64,000 nucleotides of DNA from Limnomonas spitsbergensis (GCA_037349105.1 JAYJMM010000101.1:2108001-2172000), one strand, 5' to 3'. Shown: positions 1-10,713, counted from the first letter of the stretch. Numbers and translations are program-made. The notes: a model not told the origin generated them from the letters alone.

Positions 1-571
1 ATTGAGTAATCAAAAGGGTGCAGGGCCTGCCGGTGGGTAATCAAAAAGGATCAGGGCCTGCTGGTTGGTAATCGAAAGGGTTCAGGGCCTGCTGGTAAGT
101 AATGAAAAAGTATTCAGGGCCTGCCGGTGGGTAATAAATAGGGTTAGGGCCTGCTGGTGGGTAATCAAAAGGGTTCAGGGCCAGTAGGTGAGTAATCAAA
201 AGAGTTCAGGGCCTGCCGGGGAGTAATCAAAAGGGTTCAGGGCCTGCTGGAGGGTAATAAAAAGGGATCAGGGCCTGCTGGTGAGTAATCAAAGGGTGCA
301 GGGATTGCCGGAGAGTTATCAAAAGGGTTCAGGGCCTGCCGGTGGGTAATTGAAAGGGTTCAGGGCCTGCCATAGGGTAATCAAAAGGGTGCAGGGCCTG
401 CCGGTGGGTAATCTATAGGGCCCAGGGCCTGCCAGTGGATAATCAAAGGGTTCAGGGCCTGCCGGTGAGTAATCAAAAGGGTTCAGGGCCTGCTGGTGTG
501 TAATCAAAAGGGTTCAGGGCCTGCTGCCGAGAGGTGGGTAATCAAAAGGGTTTAGGGCCTGCCGGTGGGTA
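1..571 (+). repeat. 31-bp satellite A, left segment
   Basis: Tandem units of about 31 bp with a core like GGTGGGTAATCAAAAGGG followed by TTCAGGGCCTGCC. Units vary by a few substitutions and by occasional 9-12-bp insertions (CTGCCGAGTGGTG type). The array runs off the left edge. The segment AGGGTTCAGGG in most units, and AGGGTTTAGGG in some, is one or zero changes from a plant-type telomere repeat. Any open reading frame here is only a translation of the repeat. Confidence 0.97.
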
Positions 572-1175
572 CCGTACTGTCAGTCTCATTTGGTGTCACT
601 TATGGTTTCTGAAATTGAAACCACTGCTGACAATCGTGTTTAAGCTTTCAACTGGCCGAACCAACTCGTGACAATCGCAGAAATTCGTAATTGTACGGAA
701 AAGTGTGGAAATAGGCGTTTCGCGCCATTTGCAGCCTGGCTTTGCTTGGCTTTGCAAATCGTCTATTACCATAGCTATGGGTGATATTGCACACGTTTCC
801 GTGAGGTGATCGATCTGGCTGCCAGCGACATCGGTACTATCGCCGAGCGGAGACGTGCCGTCCCTCCCATCAGTTCTAGCAAGCACAAGCGCAGCATCGG
901 CGTCTTTGCTTACGCCTCCTGTTGTTTTATTGTGATATTTCCTGCTCCAGATGCTCAGATAATACAACACGTTGTTTATGTTTGCTAGGGGAAGGGCATG
1001 TGCTTCCTTCCGGCCCTTTTTAGCTTAAACCAAATGTTTAAGTGGTTTTCAGTGAGAAACCAAAATTAGTTTAAAAAAAATTCTGGGCAAACCAACTCGT
1101 GACAATCAATACCTTACATTACGTTTTTCAAATGACACCAAAAGCAAAAAAAACCAAATGAGACTGACAGTACGG
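572..1175. mobile_element. 604-bp TA-target inverted-repeat transposon (MITE-like)
   Basis: The element has a perfect 22-bp terminal inverted repeat starting CCGTACTGTCAGTCTC. It is flanked by TA on both sides (570-571 and 1176-1177). Removing it with one TA restores a normal satellite A unit (GGTGGG-TA-ATCAAAAG), so the boundaries are exact. An 18-bp direct repeat, AACCAACTCGTGACAATC, lies inside at 659-676 and 1090-1107. A 124-codon minus-strand frame (970-596) fills much of the left half, but I do not recognise it and see no transposase motif. TA duplication suggests Tc1/mariner-type mobilisation by a transposase elsewhere; that is inference. Confidence 0.93.
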
Positions 1176-4100
1176 TAATCAAAAGGGTTCAGGGCCTGCC
1201 GGTTGGTAATCAAAAGGGTCCAGGGCCTGCCGGTGGGTAATCAAAAGGGTTCAGGGCCTGCCGGTGAGTGATCAAAAGGGTTCAGGGCCTGCTGGCGGGT
1301 AATTAAAAGGGTTCAGGGCCTGCCATTGGGTAATCAAAAGGGTCCAGGGCCTGCCGGTGGGTAATCACAAGGTCCAGGGCCTGCCGGTGGGTAATCAAAA
1401 GTGTTCAGGGCCTGCCGGTGGGTAATCAATAGGGTTCAGGGCCTGCTGCCGAGTGGTGGGTAATCAAAAGGGTTTAGGGCCTGTCGGTGGGTAATCAAAA
1501 GGGTTCAGGGCCTGCCGGTGGGTAATCAAAAGGGTTCAGGGCCTGCTGCCGAGTGGTGGGTAATCAAAAGGGTTTAGGACCTGCCAGTGGGTAATCAAAA
1601 GGGTTCAGGGCCTGCCGGTGGGTAATCAAAAGGGTTCAGGCCATGCCGGTGGGTAATCAAAAGGGTTCAGGGCCTGCTGGTGGGTAATCACAAGGGTCCA
1701 GGGCCTGCCGGTGGGTAATCAATAGGGTTCAGGGCCTGTTGGTGGGTAATCAAAAGGGTTCAGGGCCTGCCGGTGAGTAATCAAAAGAGTTCAGGGCCTG
1801 CCGGGGAGTAATCAAAAGGGTTCAGGGACTGCTGGTGGGTAATCTAAAGGGTTCAGGGCCTGCTGGTGGGTAATCAAAAGGGGTCAGGGCCTGCTGGTGG
1901 GTAATCAAAAGGGTTCAGGGCCTGCCGGCGGGTAATCAAAAGGGTTCAGGGCCTGCTGGTGGGTAATCACAAGGGTCCAGGGCCTGCCGGTGGGTTATCA
2001 ATAGGGTTCAGGGCCTGCTGCCGAGTGGTGGGTAATCAAAAGGGTTTAGGGCCTGTCGGTGGGTAATCAAAAGGGTTCAGGGCCTGCTGGTGGATAATCA
2101 AAAGGGTCCAGGGCCTGCCGGTGGGTTATCAAAATGGTTCAGGGCCTGCCAGTGAGTAATCAAAAGGGTTCAGGGCCTGCTGGCGGGTAATTAAATGGGT
2201 TCAGGGCCTGCCATTGGGTAATCAAAAGGGTGCAGGGCTTGCCGGTGGGTATTCTTTAGGGCCCAGGGCCTGCCAGTGGATAATCAAAGGGTTCAGGGCC
2301 TGCTGGTGGGTAATTAAAAAGGTTCAGGGCCTGCTGGTGGGTAATCAAAAGGGTTCAGGGCCTGCCGGTGGGTAATCAATAGGGTTCAGGGCCTGCTTGT
2401 GGGTAATCGAATGGGTTCAGGGCCTGCCGGCGGGTAATCAATAGGGTTCAGGGCCTGCTGGTGGGTAATCAAAAGGGTTCAGGGCCTGCCGGTGAGTAAT
2501 CAAAAGGGTACAGGGCCTGCCAGTGAGTAATTAAAAGGGTGCAGGGCCTGCCGGTGGGTAATTAAAAGGGTTCGGGGCCTGCCGGTGGGTAATCAAAAGG
2601 GTTCAGGGCCTGCTGGTGAGTCATCAAAAGGGTTCAGGGCCTGCCGGTTGGTAATCAAATGGGTTCAGGGCCTGCCGGTGGGTAATCATAAGGGTTCGGG
2701 GCCTGCAGGTGGGTAGTCAAAAGGGTTCAGGGCCTGCTGGTGGGTAATGAAAAAGGGTTCAGGACCTGCCAGTGGGTAATCAAAAGGGTTCAGGGCCTGC
2801 CGGTGTGTAATCAAAAGGGATCAGGGCCTGCCAGTGGGTAATCATAAGAGTTCAGGGCCTGCTGGTGTGTAATGAAAAGGGTTCAGGGCCTGCCGGCGGG
2901 TAATCAGAAGTGTTCATAGCCTGCTGGTGGGTTATCAAAAGGGTTCAGGGCCTGCCGGTGGGTAATCAATAGGGTTCAGGGCCTGCTGGTGGGTAATCTA
3001 AAGGTTCAGGGCCTGCCGGTGAGTAATCAAAAGGGTTTAGGGCCTGCCTGTTGGTAACCAAAAGGGTTTCGGGCCTGCCGGTGGGTCATCAAAAGGGTTC
3101 AGGGCCTGCTGCCGAGTAATCTTAAGGGTTCAGGGCCTGCCGGTGGGTAATCAAAAGGGTTCAGGGCCTGCTGGTGAGTAATTAAAAGGGTTCAGGGCCT
3201 GCTGGTGAGTAATCAAAAGGATCAGGGCCTGCAGATTGGTAATCAAAAGGGTTCAGGGCCTCCTGGTTGGTAATCAATAGGGTTCAGGGCCTGCCGGTGG
3301 GTAATCGAATGGGTTCAGGGCCTGCCGGCGGGTAATCAATAGGGTTCAGGGCCTGCCGGTGAGTAATTAAAAGGGTTCAGGGCCTGCTGGGGAGTAATCA
3401 AAAGAGTTCAGGGCCTGCCGGTGAGTTATCAAAAGGGTGCAGGGCCTGCCACTGGGTAATTAAAAGGGTTCAGGGCCTGCCATTGAGTAATCAAAAGGGT
3501 GCAGGGCCTGCCGGTGGGTAATCAAAAAAGATCAGGGCCTCCTGGTTGGTAATCGAAAGGGTTCAGGGCCTGCTGGTAAGTAATAAAAAAGTATTCAGGG
3601 CCTGCCGGTGGGTAATCAATAGGGTTCAGGGCCTGCTGGTGGGTAATCAAAAGGGTTCAGGGCCAGTAGGTGAGTATTCAAAAGAGTTCAGGGCCTGCCG
3701 GGGAGTAATCAAAAGGGTTCAGGGCCTGCTGGAGGGTAATAAAAAGGGATCAGGGCCTGCCGGTGAGTAATCAAAGGGTGCAGGGCCTGCCGGAGAGTAA
3801 TCAAAAGGGTTCAGGGCCTGCCGGTGGGTAATTGAAAGGGTTCAGGGCCTGCCATTGGGTAATCAAAAGGGTGCAGGGCCTGCCGGTGGGTAATCTATAG
3901 GGCCCAGGGCCTGCCAGTGGATAATCAAAGGGTTCAGGGCCTGCCGGTGGGTAATCAAAAGGGTACAGGGCCTGCCAGTGAGTAATCAAAAGGGTTCAGG
4001 GCCTGCTGCCGAGTGGTGGGTAATCACAAGGGTTCAGGGCCTGCTGGTGGGTAATCAAAAGGGTTCTGGGCCTGCTGGTGGGTAATTAAAAGGGTTCAGG

Positions 4101-4690
4101 GCCTGCTGGTGGGTAATCAAAAGGGTTCAGGGCCTGCTGGTGGGTAATCAAAAGGGTTCAGGGCCTGCCGGTGGGTAATCAAAAGGGTTCAGGGCCTGCT
4201 GGTGGGTAATCACAAGGGTCCAGGGCCTGCCGGTGGGTAATCAAAAGGGTTCAGGGCCTGCTGGTGAGTAATCAAAAGGGTTCAGGGCCTGCTGGTGGGT
4301 AATCAAAAGGGTTCAGGGCCTGCCGGTGGGTAATCAATAGGGTTCAGGGCCTGCTGGTGGGTAATCTAAAGGGTTCAGGGCCTGCTGGTGAGTAATCAAA
4401 AGGGTTTAGGGCCTGCCGGTGGGTTATCAAAAGGATTCAGGGCCTGCTCGTGAGTAATCAAACGGGTTTAGGGCCTGCCGGTGAGTAATCAAAAGGGTCC
4501 AGGGCCTGTCGATGGGTAATCAAAAGGGTGCAGGGCTCGCCGGTTGGTAATCAAAAAGGTTTAGGGCCTGCTGGTGGGTAATGTAAAGGAGTCAGGGCCT
4601 ACTGGTGGGTAACTTCAAGGGTGCAGAGCCTGCCAGAGGGTGATAAAATGAGACAGGGCTTGTCGATGGGTACTTAAAATGTGTCAGGGG
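1176..4690 (+). repeat. 31-bp satellite A, continued
   Basis: Roughly 113 units of the same 31-bp satellite resume after the TA-target element. Units here are more diverged than in the 39-53 kb array, with more substitutions and odd spacers. Some blocks recur at long range: the stretch near 3480-4000 closely resembles 1-520, including the same rare variants (such as GGGCCAGTAGGTGAGT), which indicates an older segmental duplication of about 3.5 kb. The last units before 4690 are degenerate. By analogy with the other units this array lies in an intron of the minus-strand WRAP73-like gene. Confidence 0.95.
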
Positions 4691-4964
4691 CCAGCTGAAT
4701 AACACAGAATACCTGGTCAGGATTCCCTGCCAACCAAACTCATTGAGGCAAAGAGGGGGCAGCAGGGGGGCGAGTAAGCAGCAGATATGGTGTACTGCAT
4801 CATACGAGTCAGCGAGGGACCTGTTGTGTGGGTCATACCAACGTGTGGGGCCTGCTGTTTGGGACAAACGTGGGTGCTTATGCTGGGTTGCAGAAAATGT
4901 CCCATGCGCCATCTTGTGATCTCCCAGGGAGTTGTCAACAAGAACAGGCCCACTGCACCCCCAC

Positions 4965-5143
4965 CTGCCATCGATAGCATGCAGCGACACACGGTAGGTG
5001 AGTGGACCATCCACCAGCGCCACACAGCCTCCATCGGGCGACCATGACAGCTCAGCGGCATTTGAGTTGGATGTTTGGAAATGGTGCAGCTAAGACCAGG
5101 AGGCCGTGTCGTAATCGCTGACATGGTCCTGACATTAGAACCG
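4965..5143 (-). pseudogene. WRAP73: WRAP73/WDR8-like WD40 exon (179 bp), unit 1, with stop
   Basis: Minus-strand exon bounded by an acceptor (CCTCATCAG|CGG) and a donor (GATGGCAG|GTGGGG). It encodes LSWSPDGG, then PLTYRVSLHAIDGR, which matches the WRAP73 segment ending in YKILLYSLDGR as I remember it. The first part should read like RYECWDHVSVYD (compare 18545-18723), but here an in-frame TAG interrupts at the SQLHHF position, so this copy looks dead. Downstream on the minus strand, about 4880-4950, the peptide SLGDHKMAHGTF may be a remnant of the next exon (WRAP73 WSLGIKSVAWSP). The animal protein acts at centrosomes and spindle poles; no function is claimed for this fragment. Confidence 0.68.
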
Positions 5144-5740
5144 CTGATGAGGGGGGAAGAGGAGAGGGCAGGGTTGAGGGTTGAGTGTTGAAGGTTTGGA
5201 AGTGCTGCAGCTGGGTGCATGAAGCCATACCCTAAACACCGACAGGATCCCGACAATCGTACTGCTGAGGGAGGGCGGAGAGTTGAGGGTTGTGTATGAA
5301 AACGTGCAAGTTTGGAAGCACTGTTGTAACTGGGTGCATGATATGAGACTGAGTGTGCCGGCAAGCCGTTCACACCGGCAAGCATGATCTCAACATGTAT
5401 ACCGCTAAGGGAGGGGGAGGAGGGCGCAGGGTTGAGGGTGCAGACTTCGAGGATTATGAGTGCTGCCTCTGGAACCACAAGGAGGTTTTGTATACTCTGA
5501 CATGGTCTCAATGCTCGTACTGAGCGAGTGGCTGGAGGGCTCAGAGGACTTTGTGGTTTAGGGTTGGAAGCGTTGCAGCTTTAACCACAAGGCAGCACAA
5601 TGATCACTGGCATGGTCTCCGCATTCGTACCGTTGAAGGGGTCGGAACTCGGAAGGGAGGTCAGGGTTGAGGGCTAAGGGTCTACGGAGAGCGAGGAGGT
5701 TGGAAACAATTCAGCTGCATGGCTGATCTGCTCCACTTGG
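5144..5740 (-). repeat. Tandem decayed copies of the start of the 179-bp WD40 exon
   Basis: About five copies, 110-130 bp apart, of the acceptor plus the first ~70 bases of the adjacent 179-bp exon. Each carries a variant of TACGA..GT..GACCATG (minus strand) coding for a RYE-WDHVSVYDTAS-like peptide and then a CAGCTGCA segment. Spacers are rich in CCCTCAACCCT (minus), a degenerate telomere-like motif. Several copies keep a pyrimidine tract and CAG or TAG acceptor. The organisation matches 18724-19690, so the exon duplication predates the unit duplication. Confidence 0.72.
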
Positions 5741-6479
5741 TCGGCTTGGACAGTCCCCTCGAGCTTGTTCTGTTTGCAATCAAAGCTGATCCTTATTAGG
5801 TTTGCGGTTTACCTTCCCGCGGCTGCCCTCCTCGCTCCTCTCTGTCAGCCTTGACATTACCACTTGACGAGCTATTGCTCCCTTGCCTGCTGGCCTGAAT
5901 GTCCTCATGGGATGGATCCATGCTTATGACAGGAGACAGAAGCCTTGAGGAGGTGGATAGGGTAGGTTGACGTACTGGTACTTGGAGAGGGTTTTCGCCT
6001 GGCTGGGGCCTGGCTGGGGGGCCCATGTCAGAGGCTGCCCAACACGGGGGCATGATGAGGGAATCGAGGAGGCCTTAAACCACCTATCCAGGTCTGAAAT
6101 GAGCTTGGCGCGGCAGGGATGGGAGGGGCTCGGAGCAGTGTCGAGTCGTTTAAATGTGGATGATCAATGCTGACATCAGATGTTTGGTGCACCTTCAACA
6201 AAGCCACGGCCTCATTAACACCCAATCGGCCGTGTGGATGCACGCGCAAGCGCACTTCGCGCACATGATTAACGTCGTATGATGGCAGTATTGCTTTGTC
6301 AGGCGCAGTGCGTCTGGGAGCGTCGCTGGTGCGACGTACTAGGGCCCGTTGCCATGCGGTGCGACGAGGGGGTCGATGCCCATAAAACGCGAGCTCAGCT
6401 GCATCTACCCGTCCTAGAAGACCCGTCCTAGACGAACCCCCCGACTACGAGGCAGGTTTACCTAAAACATCGGTCGCCT
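5741..6479. other. Unit-1-specific segment without recognised gene
   Basis: This stretch separates the WD40 exon copies from the ankyrin upstream region. It has no counterpart in units 2 and 3, which hold satellite C and the 59- and 87-bp WD40 exons here. Two overlapping minus-strand frames (6053-5796 and 6264-6028) contain low-complexity Ser/Pro/Gly segments and no family I recognise. The short direct repeat CCCGTCCTAGA occurs at about 6407 and 6423. It probably marks a deletion or replacement in unit 1. Confidence 0.5.
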
Positions 6480-6681
6480 CCGTATTGGCCATTCAAGTCC
6501 TCCGTCAAAAAGTCCTCCATGTCTGCCGTTCAATACGTATGTACATGCATGCTTGCTGCGTCAGAACCCTAGCCTCGCTCACCCGTTCGATCGGCGGCCT
6601 ACGCATTGCATTTGTCATCCTCCAACGCGATTGCGGCATCAATAACATCCACTTCAACCCAAGTACACAGCATCGCTTCTG
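6480..6681 (+). promoter_or_regulatory. Conserved upstream region / inferred leader exon of ankyrin gene A
   Basis: This block aligns with 30830-31017 and 57058-57253 upstream of the other two ankyrin genes. All share GTATTGGCC.TTCAA or close variants (ATTGG is an inverted CCAAT core), the segment CACCCGTTCG, and an end at CTG|GTGAGC that looks like a 5' splice site. No clear TATA box is seen. I infer promoter and 5' leader function from position and conservation among the three paralogues only. Confidence 0.45.
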
Positions 6682-6837
6682 GTGAGCGGCCCGGAAATAA
6701 ACATGAATGCCATTCAAGTGAATTTGACCAATGAATGACCATGATAAGTGATGAAATGCATGCATAATGGCATGTGGATATGTCAGAGCCTGAGGACTCT
6801 GGCTTCCACTTATTTTCATATAAATGTTTGACCCATA

Positions 6838-7895
6838 CTTCAGTGTATGATGAAAACAGTTTGCACGCCAGGCTACGTCCGGCCCTTGCTTGCTTTATCC
6901 GGTGCTTCGGTACGGGTCGCTTGGCCCGACGTTTGACAGGTCGGCAGCTTCTGGGCTTTGGGGGCTTCTAGCACGCCAGCCACTCAGCACCTCCTCCCGA
7001 TCAAACGACCCACCACCGACGTAAGGAACTTCAGCATCGCAACTAGCAACCAAAATACTCGGATAATTCTAGGATCGATTCTTTTCTTTCGCTAACGTTG
7101 AATGAAGCCTCCAGATCCGAAGCCTTCCGGAGATGACCCCCTGGCCGGTTCCTGGCCACATGAAACGTGAAGTTGCGATTGGGGATTGGCGATCCGGAAT
7201 GTCAGCAGTCGTCACCCCCCTTCATTCCCTACCGCCCCCCATGATGGAGGTTCACGCTCCGGCCAAGGGACTGGCACAACTTTCACCAAAATAATCGCAA
7301 AAATGCGCGCTTTCTGGCAAGCCTATACTTAGGCCGGCCCCGTCTCCGAAAAGCCGTTTTAGTGCCGGAAACCATACCCGGGGGTCATACGTCTCTAACG
7401 TCTCGCCAATGCCACGCAACGGGCCCTACACGTTTGTACAGACTCGCGGGATTTTTCTGTTTCTCGTGCGCCCAATAAGGCAGCAAACGGCTGCGTCTCC
7501 AATGTTTGCCAATGTTTGGGACGGGTCTAGTAATCGCCGTACCGTTGGCTCGCTACAGTGACTGGCGTTACGAGGGAAAAAGAGGGAAACATCTCCAAAC
7601 TCTTCTAACATTTCAGCCTCCCCCCTTATTTTCTAGGCAGTGCTCAATCGAACTCTTTTGCACCCACGTCATGTCATGGCTGGGGCTTATCTTCTGCACT
7701 ATTGGATTCATTATCACGCCACTCTCTTGTGGTTGTGTGCTAGGTGCTTGTCCAGGGTCATTGGTTTAATTGGTTTTCGCTTTCTGTCCTAGAGTGAGTG
7801 TCTACTAGTGCCTGCACCGGTTTATGGGCATATGTCTCGTGCATCAAATAAATGTGATGCTCTGCTGGACGACTGTAAAATCTCCACAAAACTGC
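6838..7895. other. ~1.06-kb insertion, unidentified
   Basis: Alignment with the loci at 31130 and 57360 breaks near GACCCATA (about 6836) and resumes at CATTTGTTTCTTTCAATTT (about 7896). The inserted sequence has no paralogue in the window, no clear terminal repeats or target duplication, and no recognisable protein. Base composition is less repetitive than the surroundings. It could be a captured unique segment or an old eroded element. Boundaries are approximate. Confidence 0.5.
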
Positions 7896-7920
7896 GCATT
7901 TGTTTCTTTCAATTTGAATA

Positions 7921-8106
7921 CCGTTGTCACGGACGTGGTTCGTTGTTTTCGAATTTCGTTGTTGCTTAACATGTCGCTGTTTTGGCGATTTTTTTTGATT
8001 CGTTGCCCCTTATCATGAAAAAATCCAGTCGAAAATATCTTCACAGTCGAATCCGTCCCTCCCTGAAGAACACGATCAAAACAGCGAAATACATCCGTGA
8101 CCAAGG
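7921..8106. mobile_element. 186-bp TA-target MITE
   Basis: Imperfect terminal inverted repeats of about 29 bp (left CCGTTGTCACGGACGTGG, right end in reverse complement CCTTGGTCACGGATGTAT) are flanked by TA (7919-7920 and 8107-8108). The element sits in the inferred leader intron, beside the TTTCTTTCAATTT block shared by all three ankyrin loci, and is absent from genes B and C. The CCGT..TGTCA ends and TA target resemble the 572-1175 element, so both may use related transposases. Confidence 0.8.
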
Positions 8107-8471
8107 TATTTGATGGGAACCACACTCCCTCATTCTTTATCTGCATCTCCAGATTGCACAGCCTGGCCAGAGCCTGGCCATTTCTTTAAAGGTTTTTTGG
8201 TGGATGCATACAGACGGTGTATGCAGCATCCGATTCGCGCACAGACATTGCAACACCGACTGCAGCTAATTTATGTGGCTTTTTGCATGAATAGTTGACC
8301 GATAGGACGGACATTCATACATAAAGCGTCATTGGTTTACATTTATCTGGAGAGTCTGAGCGAGTGTTTTACATTGGCTTGCAGTACCTCAACCCCACTC
8401 GCTTGTTGAGCAAGGGCGACAAGACACGGAGACAAAACCAACTGATCGAAGAAAGTGGCCTTACCATCACC

Positions 8472-9560
8472 ATGACCTCATTCGCATCCACCGAGGTAAC
8501 CGAGGCTATCAGAACAGATGCATCTGCGTCTCCTTCCCCTAGCGAGGACCCAGCCATCTTGACCAGCCTCCAAGACCTCAACATGGACATCCTTGGCAGC
8601 ATCCTCAGCTATGCAGACGCATGGCTCTGCAATACTCTAGCCCCCTCTGAATATGGTGCCCGTCAAACCCGGGTACAGTATGGAGCTTGGCGGGTGTGCA
8701 AGCTTTGGCGCGACTGCCTCAGGGACTGCCCCATTAACCTAGCTCGTGCCATGGTGGCAGTACACGGTCCTGACCAGGCCCTTATGAGGGCTGTGGGCTG
8801 CAACAGTCAGGAGTATGACAACGTGGAGATGGTGAGGCTTATGCTCAATCTTGGTGCACAGGCAGACTCCAGGAATGGGGAGGCATTGGTCAGGGCAGCC
8901 GGGCGTGGCGACCATGCGGTAGAGCAGCTGTTGTTGGGGTGGAGGGAGCATGCCCCCCGAGCGGACTGCCAGGGTGGGCAGGCACTAAAGTGGGCGGCCA
9001 TAAGAGGCCACGATGCGGTGGTGCATCTGCTGTTGGGGTGGAGGGAGCATGCCGCCCATGCTGACTGCCAAAATGGGAGGGTACTGCGTATGGCAGCCGA
9101 GAACGGCCACGATGCGGTGGTTGGGCTGTTGTTGGGGTGCAGGGAGCATGCCCCACATGCTGACTGGCGGAATGGGGAGGTACTGATATGTGCTGCCATG
9201 AACGGCCATGAGGCCGTGGTGCGGCTGTTGTTGGGGTGGAAGGAGCATGCCCCCCATGCTGACTGCCAAGATGGGGAGGCACTAGTGAGGGCAGCCATGA
9301 ATGGTAACGAGGCGGTGGTGCGGCTATTGTTAGGTTGGAGGGAGCATGCCCCCCGTGCTGACTGCCAAGATGGGACTGCACTGGTGAGGGCGGCCATGAA
9401 AGGCAACGAGGCGGGGGTGCGGCTGTTGCTGGATTGCCGTGAGAATGCACCTCATGCGAACTGTCAGGGGGGGCGGGCACTGTACTGGGCTCACTTGAAT
9501 GGTCACACAACTATCCTGCAGTTGTTGCAGGAACGCGGCGGCGTGTTGCCACAAAAATAG
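8472..9560 (+). CDS. F-box-like ankyrin-repeat protein A
   Basis: A 362-residue protein from the first in-frame ATG, which is the start shared with the other two copies (MTS.AST...AIRTDASASPSPSEDPAI). The open frame extends upstream to 8364 only through non-ATG codons. Residues 30-90 contain LTSLQDLNMDILGSILSYADAW, then WRVCKLWRDCL, an F-box-like pattern. The rest is about seven 33-residue ankyrin-type repeats (consensus GEALVRAAMNGHEAVVRLLL, then GWREHAPRADCQD), with a more degenerate first and last unit. The consensus lacks the usual TPLH motif. An F-box plus ankyrin layout suggests a substrate receptor of an SCF ubiquitin ligase; this is family inference. The frame is intact. Confidence 0.88.
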   Translation: MTSFASTEVTEAIRTDASASPSPSEDPAILTSLQDLNMDILGSILSYADAWLCNTLAPSEYGARQTRVQYGAWRVCKLWRDCLRDCPINLARAMVAVHGPDQALMRAVGCNSQEYDNVEMVRLMLNLGAQADSRNGEALVRAAGRGDHAVEQLLLGWREHAPRADCQGGQALKWAAIRGHDAVVHLLLGWREHAAHADCQNGRVLRMAAENGHDAVVGLLLGCREHAPHADWRNGEVLICAAMNGHEAVVRLLLGWKEHAPHADCQDGEALVRAAMNGNEAVVRLLLGWREHAPRADCQDGTALVRAAMKGNEAGVRLLLDCRENAPHANCQGGRALYWAHLNGHTTILQLLQERGGVLPQK

Positions 9561-9604
9561 GAGACATCATGTCATTGTGGATGTGAAATTGTTGGTCTGA
9601 CCTA

Positions 9605-9960
9605 TGCAAGCATCCTGAGTATCCCAAGTTTCCTGAGTATACTGAGTATCCCAAACATCTCGAGTATCCTTGGTATCGGTATCCCAAGCATCCAGAGTAT
9701 CCTGAGTACCGGCACCCCGACTATCCTGAGGCACCAGAGTATCGTGACCATCCTGAGTGCCAGAGTATCTTGGGTATCCCAAGCATCTTGAGTATCCTGA
9801 GTATCTTGAATACTGGTACCCCGACTATCTTGAGGCACCTAAGTGAATGGTATGAATACCGGTATCGTGAGCATCCTGAGTAGGTTGAGTATCATGAGTG
9901 CCGATAGCCTGAGTATCCTGAATATTGTTTGTCGAAATACCGGTATCCCGAGTTTCATCA
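9605..9960. repeat. Degenerate ~10-bp minisatellite (CCTGAGTATC type)
   Basis: Directly after the ankyrin gene's conserved 3' end (homology to gene C stops near GGTCTGACCTATG, 9604), the sequence becomes many imperfect copies of CCTGAGTATC and ATCCCAAG with occasional TACCGGTATC. Minus-strand frames rich in TQDTQDAWDTQ are translations of this repeat. It is absent from units 2 and 3. Confidence 0.8.
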
Positions 9961-10365
9961 CTTTTATGAGTGTCAGTATCCGCCGGTTTCAACAGTTTAT
10001 CCAATGGACCTGATTTAGTGAAAGGGATCTAAGTCCTGGCTTTGGTACCACAAGTACCACCAGTTCTGGCTGATTGGTACCCCAAAATAAGCCGGATCAT
10101 AATTCACCAGGGTTACACTTCCTCTGAATGACTTGGTCTTCTTTGCCTCCCGGCCTTTCCTTTTCCTCCTTCTCCCCAGGGCCCCCCCACCCTCTTCCTT
10201 TTAGTTTCTTCTTTGTTAGGGATCTCCTTCATGGGAGACTGTAAAAAAAGTGTGCCTAGAAAAATAAAGTGACTAAAAAAACAAAAAAAATTGAGAGAAG
10301 ACGCGCAGCAGAACCTACTATGCCGGCCTGGACGGCTCACGACGCTCAGCAGGCACCGGGCAGGC
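9961..10365. other. No gene recognised; A- and C-rich spacer
   Basis: Contains a CT-rich stretch (about 10140-10210) and an A-rich stretch (about 10240-10295) just before the SINE-like repeats. I see no splice-supported exon and no paralogue of this piece in units 2 or 3. Confidence 0.5.
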
Positions 10366-10700
10366 GATCAAAAGATGCGCATTGACATTGTGATTCTAAT
10401 GCACTCAACGTCGAGTGTAGGCGATATGTATTCGAAAAGTTATTGCAGTCGCTGCGAATTGGGGGCCGATGACATCTCTCGCCGGCCAACCACCCATGTT
10501 ACATACCGAAACGAGTGGCGACGCTCGGCATGCACGGCCTGGGTTGCAACGCAGTGTTATGTCGCAAGTGCGGCCTCGATCAAAAGCAGCGCATTAGAAA
10601 TGTGGTTATATTGTGCTCAACGTCGGGTGTAGGCGATGTGTATTCGTGAAGCTTTTTGGCCGCGCGGCGATGACACCTCTCGCCCGCCACCCACCCAATC
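10366..10700 (+). repeat. Two direct copies of a ~115-bp element, period 211
   Basis: The segment from CGATCAAAAGATGCGCATT (10366) recurs at 10577 as CGATCAAAAGCAGCGCATT. It continues with CTCAACGTCG.GTGTAGGCGAT.TGTATTCG, then GGCGATGACA.CTCTCGCC, and ends in CCACCCA in both copies. Sequences following the two copies differ. The copies may belong to a short interspersed element linked to the tRNA-like segment downstream. Confidence 0.65.
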
Positions 10701-10713
10701 GTCCGCGACTAAT

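Larger units (their letters stand above)
6682..8152 (+). other. Inferred 5'-leader intron of ankyrin gene A, enlarged by insertions
   Basis: The three ankyrin loci share a candidate donor (CTG|GTGAGC) and acceptor (GCATCTCCAG|AT). The interval is 182 bp in gene B and 185 bp in gene C but 1471 bp here. The excess comes from a roughly 1.06-kb insertion (about 6838-7895) and a 186-bp inverted-repeat element (7921-8106). RNA evidence is needed to confirm splicing. Confidence 0.4.

Noticed and set aside
3546..3989. Repetitive 62-74-residue frames in satellite A (also 319-507)
   Set aside because: 31-bp units cycle through all three frames; the frames are short, arise from repeat variants and have no independent support.
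4717..5511. 264-residue minus-strand protein across the WD40 exon copies
   Set aside because: This frame reads the exon copies out of register; the WD40 peptide (WSPDGG, HAIDGR) is in another frame, so it is a shadow.
6838..7895. hAT or TA-type transposon for the ~1.06-kb insertion in ankyrin locus A
   Set aside because: No matching inverted ends or target duplication could be found near the alignment breakpoints. Left as an unidentified insertion.
8364..8471. N-terminal extension of ankyrin protein A upstream of the shared ATG
   Set aside because: There is no ATG in the extension and genes B and C do not share the sequence in frame. The common MTS.AST start is preferred.
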